Below, piece by piece: positions 60,035 through 64,000 of a stretch of 64,000 bases of DNA; position 1 is the stretch's first letter, and every line of letters starts with the position of its first letter. The position numbers and the translations under genes were made by a program. The stretch lies in NCBI RefSeq assembly GCF_044003965.1, contig NZ_JBAWKC010000003.1, forward strand, positions 434,001 to 498,000, given 5' to 3'. Source of the DNA: Yeosuana aquiaggeris (lineage in GTDB: Bacteria; Bacteroidota; Bacteroidia; Flavobacteriales; Flavobacteriaceae). The notes below the pieces were generated by a model, which saw only the letters and a program-made list of their open reading frames with translations, had not been told where the DNA came from and did not search any database.

Positions 60035-60925
60035 ATGATTACAACAATCAAAAACATAATTGCATTAGGACTAATTGCTTCTGCCCTACTATCCTGTGGA
60101 AATGGAAATGATAAAGCGGACGGTTATGGCAATTTTGAGGCAACTGAAATCACTGTTTCTGCTGAAAATAATGGCAAATTAGAAATGTTTAATATTGAAG
60201 AAGGACAGCATTTAGAAAAGGATTTTTTTATAGGTTATATTGATACCATTCCGTTAAGTTTAAAACATGAACAATTAAAAGTTTTAAAGGATGTTACCAT
60301 TTCAAAATCGAAAGGCGTATTGTCTCATATCAACGTGTTAAATGCCCAATTAACATCCGCTAAAATCAACCAAAATAGAATAGTAAACCTTATAAAAGAT
60401 AACGCAGCAACACAAAAGCAGTTGGATGATGTAAATGGAGAAATTAATGTTATTAAACAACGGATTTTAAGCATTGAAATTCAAAATGCTCCTGTCGTTA
60501 ATGAGTTAAAAAACATTGATATTCAAATAAAACAAGTCGAGGATCAAATTAATAAAAGCAAAATTATCAACCCCTTTAAAGGTACGGTTCTAATTAAATA
60601 TGCCGAACCAAACGAAATTACTTCTTTTGGAAAACCACTTTATAAAATTGGCGATTTAAGCACCATGGAACTGCGTGTTTATATTAGTGAAACGCAACTT
60701 GAAAGCGTCAATATTGGTCAGGAAGTTACTGTTAAAATTGATTCTGAATCTGGTTTAAAAAGTTATAAAGGAATCGTTGCCTGGGTAGCCTCTGAAGCTG
60801 AATTTACACCTAAAATCATTCAAACCAAAGATGAGCGTGTTGCTTTAGTTTACGCCGTTAAAATCAATGTTAAAAATGATGGCGGTTTAAAAATAGGAAT
60901 GCCTGCAGAAATGTGGTTAGATTAG
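60035..60925 (+). CDS. HlyD/YbhG-type periplasmic adaptor, lipoprotein
   Basis: 296 residues with a lipoprotein signal ending LLSC (about residue 21). The mature protein has the lipoyl half VSAENNGKLEMFNIEEGQHLEK, a coiled-coil hairpin (about 85-185), the second half INPFKGTVLIKYAEPNE and a beta-barrel with LRVYISETQLESVNIGQEVTVKID. The layout fits YbhG-type adaptors of ABC-2 exporters. Most Escherichia coli homologues use a membrane helix; here a lipid anchor is likely. Confidence 0.88.
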   Translation: MITTIKNIIALGLIASALLSCGNGNDKADGYGNFEATEITVSAENNGKLEMFNIEEGQHLEKDFFIGYIDTIPLSLKHEQLKVLKDVTISKSKGVLSHINVLNAQLTSAKINQNRIVNLIKDNAATQKQLDDVNGEINVIKQRILSIEIQNAPVVNELKNIDIQIKQVEDQINKSKIINPFKGTVLIKYAEPNEITSFGKPLYKIGDLSTMELRVYISETQLESVNIGQEVTVKIDSESGLKSYKGIVAWVASEAEFTPKIIQTKDERVALVYAVKINVKNDGGLKIGMPAEMWLD

Positions 60926-60974
60926 TAAAAATGAATACAACAAATATTTTAAAAATAAATTAAATAATAATACA

Positions 60975-61433
60975 ATGGATCAACATGTTTATAACGTCAA
61001 CATTGCTTGGCAAAAAGACCGTAAAGGAGTTATGTGTTCACCTGAACTACATAAGAATGAAAGTACTGAAATGAACTGTATAGAGGTGGCGACACCTCCA
61101 GAATTTGAAAAAGGAATGCCAAACATTTGGTCTCCAGAACATTTATTTACTGCGGCTGTAAGCAGTTGCTTAATGACTACTTTTTTAGCCATTGCCGAAT
61201 ATTCAAAATTTGAATTTATAAGTTTTAAATGTGGATCAAAAGGAATTTTGGACAAAGTAGATGGCAAGTTTGTCATGACAGAAGTGTTGTTGTTTCCAGA
61301 GGTATTTATTGCTGATGAAAGCCAGAAAGACAAGGCTCTTCGCATTCTTGAAAAATCTGAAAAAGCCTGTTTAATATCAAATTCCATTACTTCTAAAGTT
61401 ACAATGGAGTCTAAAATAACGGTCCAAAATTAA
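60975..61433 (+). CDS. OsmC/Ohr-family protein within an ABC efflux operon
   Basis: 152 residues of the OsmC fold. The redox cysteines are in AVSSCLMTTFLA (about residue 64) and EKACLISNSI (about 136), the two-Cys pattern that reduces organic hydroperoxides. The start and end of the gene lie 49 and 3 bases from the adaptor and the first ATPase gene, so it is part of the operon. This placement suggests either a detoxification partner for the exported compound or response to the same stress. Confidence 0.85.
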   Translation: MDQHVYNVNIAWQKDRKGVMCSPELHKNESTEMNCIEVATPPEFEKGMPNIWSPEHLFTAAVSSCLMTTFLAIAEYSKFEFISFKCGSKGILDKVDGKFVMTEVLLFPEVFIADESQKDKALRILEKSEKACLISNSITSKVTMESKITVQN

Positions 61434-61436
61434 TAC

Positions 61437-62342
61437 TTGGTGAGTATTACCATAAATCATATCAGTAAATCCTATAAAAATGTTGAGGCATTAAAAGATA
61501 TCTCTTTTGATGTTAAAGCAGGCGAATTGTTTGGTCTTATTGGTCCAGATGGCGCCGGAAAAACAACACTGTTCAGGATTCTAACCACCCTATTAATTGC
61601 TGATACAGGCAATGCTACTGTTTCAAATTTTGATGTTGTAAAAGATTATAAAAAAATAAGGAATTCTGTAGGCTATATGCCAGGTAAATTTTCACTATAT
61701 CAGGATTTAACCGTTGAGGAAAACCTGAATTTTTTCGCAACAATTTTTGGGACAACCATTCAGGAAAACTATCATTTAATAAAAGATATATACATTCAAA
61801 TAGAACCTTTTAAAAATCGCAGAGCAGGAAAACTTTCAGGGGGAATGAAACAAAAACTTGCTTTATGCTGCGCACTAATTCATAAGCCAGAAGTACTTTT
61901 TTTAGATGAACCAACAACGGGAGTTGATCCGGTATCGCGTAAAGAGTTTTGGGATATGTTGAAAAGATTGCAACAAACGGGTATTACTATTTTGGTTTCT
62001 ACGCCATATATGGATGAAGCGGCTCTATGTGATAGAATTGCCTTTATTCAAAATGGGGCTATTTTAGAAATTGATACACCAAAAGCCATTGTTAATCATT
62101 TTTCAAAGACACTTTATAATATTAGTGCTGACAATATGTACCAATTAATGGAAAGTCTTAGGTTTTATAAGCATACTTTTAGTGTTTATCCTTTTGGTGA
62201 ATATGTTCATTATTCTGATAATAGAATGAATATGAACCCTGATGAATTAAATGACTATTTACAGTCAAAAGGTTTGAAGGAAATAACAATTGAAGTAATG
62301 CGACCTACCATTGAAGATACTTTTATGGCTTTAGCAAAATAA
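61437..62342 (+). CDS. ABC-2 transporter ATP-binding protein (YbhF N-terminal-half type)
   Basis: 301 residues: Walker A GPDGAGKTTLF (about 34-44), signature LSGGMKQKLALCCAL, Walker B VLFLDEPTTGVDP; the H-loop His is replaced by Pro (ILVSTPYMDEA). A C-terminal extension (about 220-301) ends EVMRPTIEDTFMALAK. This combination is that of the N-terminal half of the fused YbhF ATPase. No ATG is available near the start; TTG 61437 or GTG 61440 begins the frame three bases after osmC. It pairs with the next gene. Confidence 0.9.
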   Translation: MVSITINHISKSYKNVEALKDISFDVKAGELFGLIGPDGAGKTTLFRILTTLLIADTGNATVSNFDVVKDYKKIRNSVGYMPGKFSLYQDLTVEENLNFFATIFGTTIQENYHLIKDIYIQIEPFKNRRAGKLSGGMKQKLALCCALIHKPEVLFLDEPTTGVDPVSRKEFWDMLKRLQQTGITILVSTPYMDEAALCDRIAFIQNGAILEIDTPKAIVNHFSKTLYNISADNMYQLMESLRFYKHTFSVYPFGEYVHYSDNRMNMNPDELNDYLQSKGLKEITIEVMRPTIEDTFMALAK

Positions 62343-62346
62343 TTTT

Positions 62347-63069
62347 ATGGAAAACGTCATTGAAGCTAACAATTTAACAAAATCATTTGGCGCTTTCACA
62401 GCAGTTAATGCTATTTCATTTCATGTGAAAAAAGGTGAAATTTTTGGATTTCTTGGGGCTAATGGTGCCGGAAAAACAACAGCAATGAAAATGTTAATTG
62501 GGATATCCACTCCCTCTTCTGGAGCAGCTACAGTTGCAGGTTTTGATGTGTTCACAGAAGCAGAATCTATCAAGAGAAATATTGGCTATATGAGCCAGAA
62601 ATTTGCGCTTTATGATGACTTAACTGTTAAAGAAAACATCACTTTTTTTGGAGGTATATATGGGTTGACAAGAGCCGCTATTAAAGAAAAAACCCAAGTG
62701 CTCATTGATGAGTTAAATTTAGAAAATGTAGCGAATCAACACGTAGGCTCCTTGCCCTTAGGTTGGAAACAAAAGATATCTTTTTCAGTGGCCTTATTAC
62801 ATAATCCTAAAATTGTATTTCTTGACGAGCCAACAGGTGGCGTTGACCCAATTACGAGACGACAATTTTGGGAAATGATTTACAAAGCCGCGCATCAAGG
62901 CACTACCATCTTTGTAACAACTCACTATATGGACGAGGCGGAATACTGTGACCGAGTTTCCATTATGGTTAATGGAAAAATTGAAGCTTTGGATACTCCA
63001 AAAAACCTCAAAAGAACATATGAAGTAGATAGTATGAATGATGTTTTTTTAAAATTGGCTAGAGGATGA
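62347..63069 (+). CDS. ABC-2 transporter ATP-binding protein (YbhF C-terminal-half type)
   Basis: 240 residues: Walker A GANGAGKTTAM, degenerate signature SLPLGWKQKISF, Walker B IVFLDEPTGGVDP and a proper H-loop VTTHYMDEAEYC. It complements the first ATPase, which has a normal signature but lacks the H-loop His, so a heterodimer would have one canonical and one degenerate composite site. In Escherichia coli the two halves are one YbhF chain; here they are separate genes four bases apart. Confidence 0.92.
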   Translation: MENVIEANNLTKSFGAFTAVNAISFHVKKGEIFGFLGANGAGKTTAMKMLIGISTPSSGAATVAGFDVFTEAESIKRNIGYMSQKFALYDDLTVKENITFFGGIYGLTRAAIKEKTQVLIDELNLENVANQHVGSLPLGWKQKISFSVALLHNPKIVFLDEPTGGVDPITRRQFWEMIYKAAHQGTTIFVTTHYMDEAEYCDRVSIMVNGKIEALDTPKNLKRTYEVDSMNDVFLKLARG

Positions 63070-63153
63070 AACCTTTAAGACTAATATTAATCAAAATGAA
63101 AAATAATCACTTGGATGTTCCATGTAACAGATGAAAAACAATAAAAGGAATAT

Positions 63154-64000
63154 ATGAAACTGTTTTTAGGATTTGTAAAAAAGGAATTCTACCATATCCT
63201 TCGAGATAGGCGCTCATTATTCATTTTATTTGGCATGCCTATTATTCAAATATTACTCTTTGGTTTTGCAATAACCAATGAAATTAATAATGTGAATATT
63301 GCCATATTTGACCATTCCAAGGATATAACTACTCATGAAATTATTAATAAAATTTCAGCATCTTCATATTTCAGTATCAACCAACTTATTGTCAATGAAA
63401 AGGATATAGAATCGGTTTTTAAAAAAGGAAAGATAAAGGCAGTTTTAATTTTCGAAAAAGATTTTAATAAAAAACTTATCACTAATAAAAATCCGACTGT
63501 TCAAATAATCACAGACGCAACGGATCCAAATACAGCAAATACCATTTCAAATTATGTAAATGCCATTATACAAACTTATGTCAAAGAAATAAATAAGGAT
63601 ACTCCCATCGTTTATCAAATAAACGCGCAATCACATATGGTCTATAATCCTGAATTAAAAAGTGTTTTTATGTTTGTTCCAGGCGTTATGACAGTTATTT
63701 TAATGTTAGTTTCTGCCATGATGACCTCAATTTCAATCACCAGAGAAAAAGAATTAGGAACCATGGAAATCTTACTGGTTTCTCCTTTAAAACCTATTCA
63801 AGTCATTGCTGGAAAAGTTATTCCATACGTTTTCTTATCTGTAATTAATGCGATTGTCATTATAGTTTTGAGCATTTTTATATTTAAAATGCCGGTTCAA
63901 GGAAGTTTAATTTTATTAGGATTTGAAAGTGTTTTATTTATTATCACGGCATTGGCTTTGGGCATTTTGATTTCAACAGTTTCTGCAACTCAACAAACAG
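63154..64000 (+). CDS. ABC-2 type permease (YbhS/YhhJ-like), 5' part
   Basis: The gene runs off the right edge after 282 codons. ATG 63154 gives MKLFLGFVKKEFYHILRDRR, the typical cytosolic start before membrane helix 1 (SLFILFGMPIIQILLFGFAI). A periplasmic domain (about 45-165) follows, then FMFVPGVMTVILMLVSAMM and the amphipathic TREKELGTMEILLVSPL motif of ABC-2 permeases near residue 205, and further helices. It follows the ATPase genes after 84 bases. A second permease (YbhR-like) would be expected beyond the window. Confidence 0.9.
   Translation, partial: MKLFLGFVKKEFYHILRDRRSLFILFGMPIIQILLFGFAITNEINNVNIAIFDHSKDITTHEIINKISASSYFSINQLIVNEKDIESVFKKGKIKAVLIFEKDFNKKLITNKNPTVQIITDATDPNTANTISNYVNAIIQTYVKEINKDTPIVYQINAQSHMVYNPELKSVFMFVPGVMTVILMLVSAMMTSISITREKELGTMEILLVSPLKPIQVIAGKVIPYVFLSVINAIVIIVLSIFIFKMPVQGSLILLGFESVLFIITALALGILISTVSATQQT

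Noticed and set aside
1..64000. CRISPR arrays, tRNA or rRNA genes, prophage or intact insertion sequences
   Set aside because: No regularly spaced repeats, no cloverleaf-like tRNA sequence and no transposase, integrase or phage genes were seen.

Overview
The window is chromosomal DNA from a low-GC Bacteroidota, most probably a marine member of the Flavobacteriaceae. The evidence is the hisH-A-F-IE order with a fused hisIE, a leuC-leuD-leuA-like-leuB operon, a second EF-G of the Bacteroidota EF-G2 type, an absence of obvious Shine-Dalgarno sites, and several promoters of the Bacteroidota form (TTG/TTTG, 16-20 bases, TAnnTTTG). An ice-binding-type lipoprotein, two fatty acid desaturases and a cold-shock protein suggest life in cold water. 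I found no rRNA, tRNA, CRISPR array, prophage or intact insertion sequence.

Layout. 1-2455 is the end of the histidine operon (hisH partial, hisA, hisF, hisIE). 2515-5760 holds a small membrane protein, a divergent TruA-type pseudouridine synthase, a secreted protein, a DUF2461 protein and a conserved small protein. 6074-10718 is the leucine operon. 10876-13103 is a minus-strand membrane group (YbdG-like MscS channel, DUF3817, VTT/DedA). 13324-15843 is an EF-G2-like factor lacking the catalytic switch II histidine, with a small helical partner gene. 16877-21944 is a five-gene envelope cassette: LolA-like protein, two FtsX/LolC-type permeases, LolD-type ATPase and an outer-membrane barrel. 22922-25846 pairs a radical SAM/SPASM enzyme with a large lipoprotein. 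25969-29976 is the conserved ybbP-ybbA/tesA divergent set. 30040-31925 holds a ThiE/TenI-like protein and an acyl-CoA dehydrogenase. 32177-34376 is a tandem pair of phosphofructokinase genes, the first lacking two catalytic aspartates. 34656-39030 holds a POT-type transporter and two DEAD-box RNA helicases, one of the DbpA type. 39142-45703 carries a Crp-family regulator, two desaturases, an SLC12-type transporter, the ice-binding-type lipoprotein and a cold-shock protein. 46397-47023 is a secreted protein of the intradiol dioxygenase fold. 47423-52523 is a TetR-ABC-HlyD-TolC operon whose ABC nucleotide-binding domain is degenerate. 52576-58031 holds a GH3 beta-glucosidase, a Crp/Fnr regulator and the TrkH/TrkA potassium uptake pair. 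58165-64000 is a TetR-TolC-YbhG-OsmC-YbhF(split in two)-YbhS efflux operon that runs off the right edge.

The observations I rate highest are the pseudo-enzyme-like PFK in tandem with an intact PFK, the EF-G2 gene and its partner, the radical SAM plus lipoprotein pair, the degenerate type I ABC transporter, and the LolA-like ABC cassette with its own outer-membrane barrel. Good regulatory signals include a TTTG-N19-TAAATTTG promoter with a TetR-type palindrome directly downstream (58104-58155), and a perfect TTGAC-N4-GTCAA palindrome between a Crp/Fnr gene and the GH3 gene (54949-54964). Family assignments come from reading motifs by eye; no database search was run.
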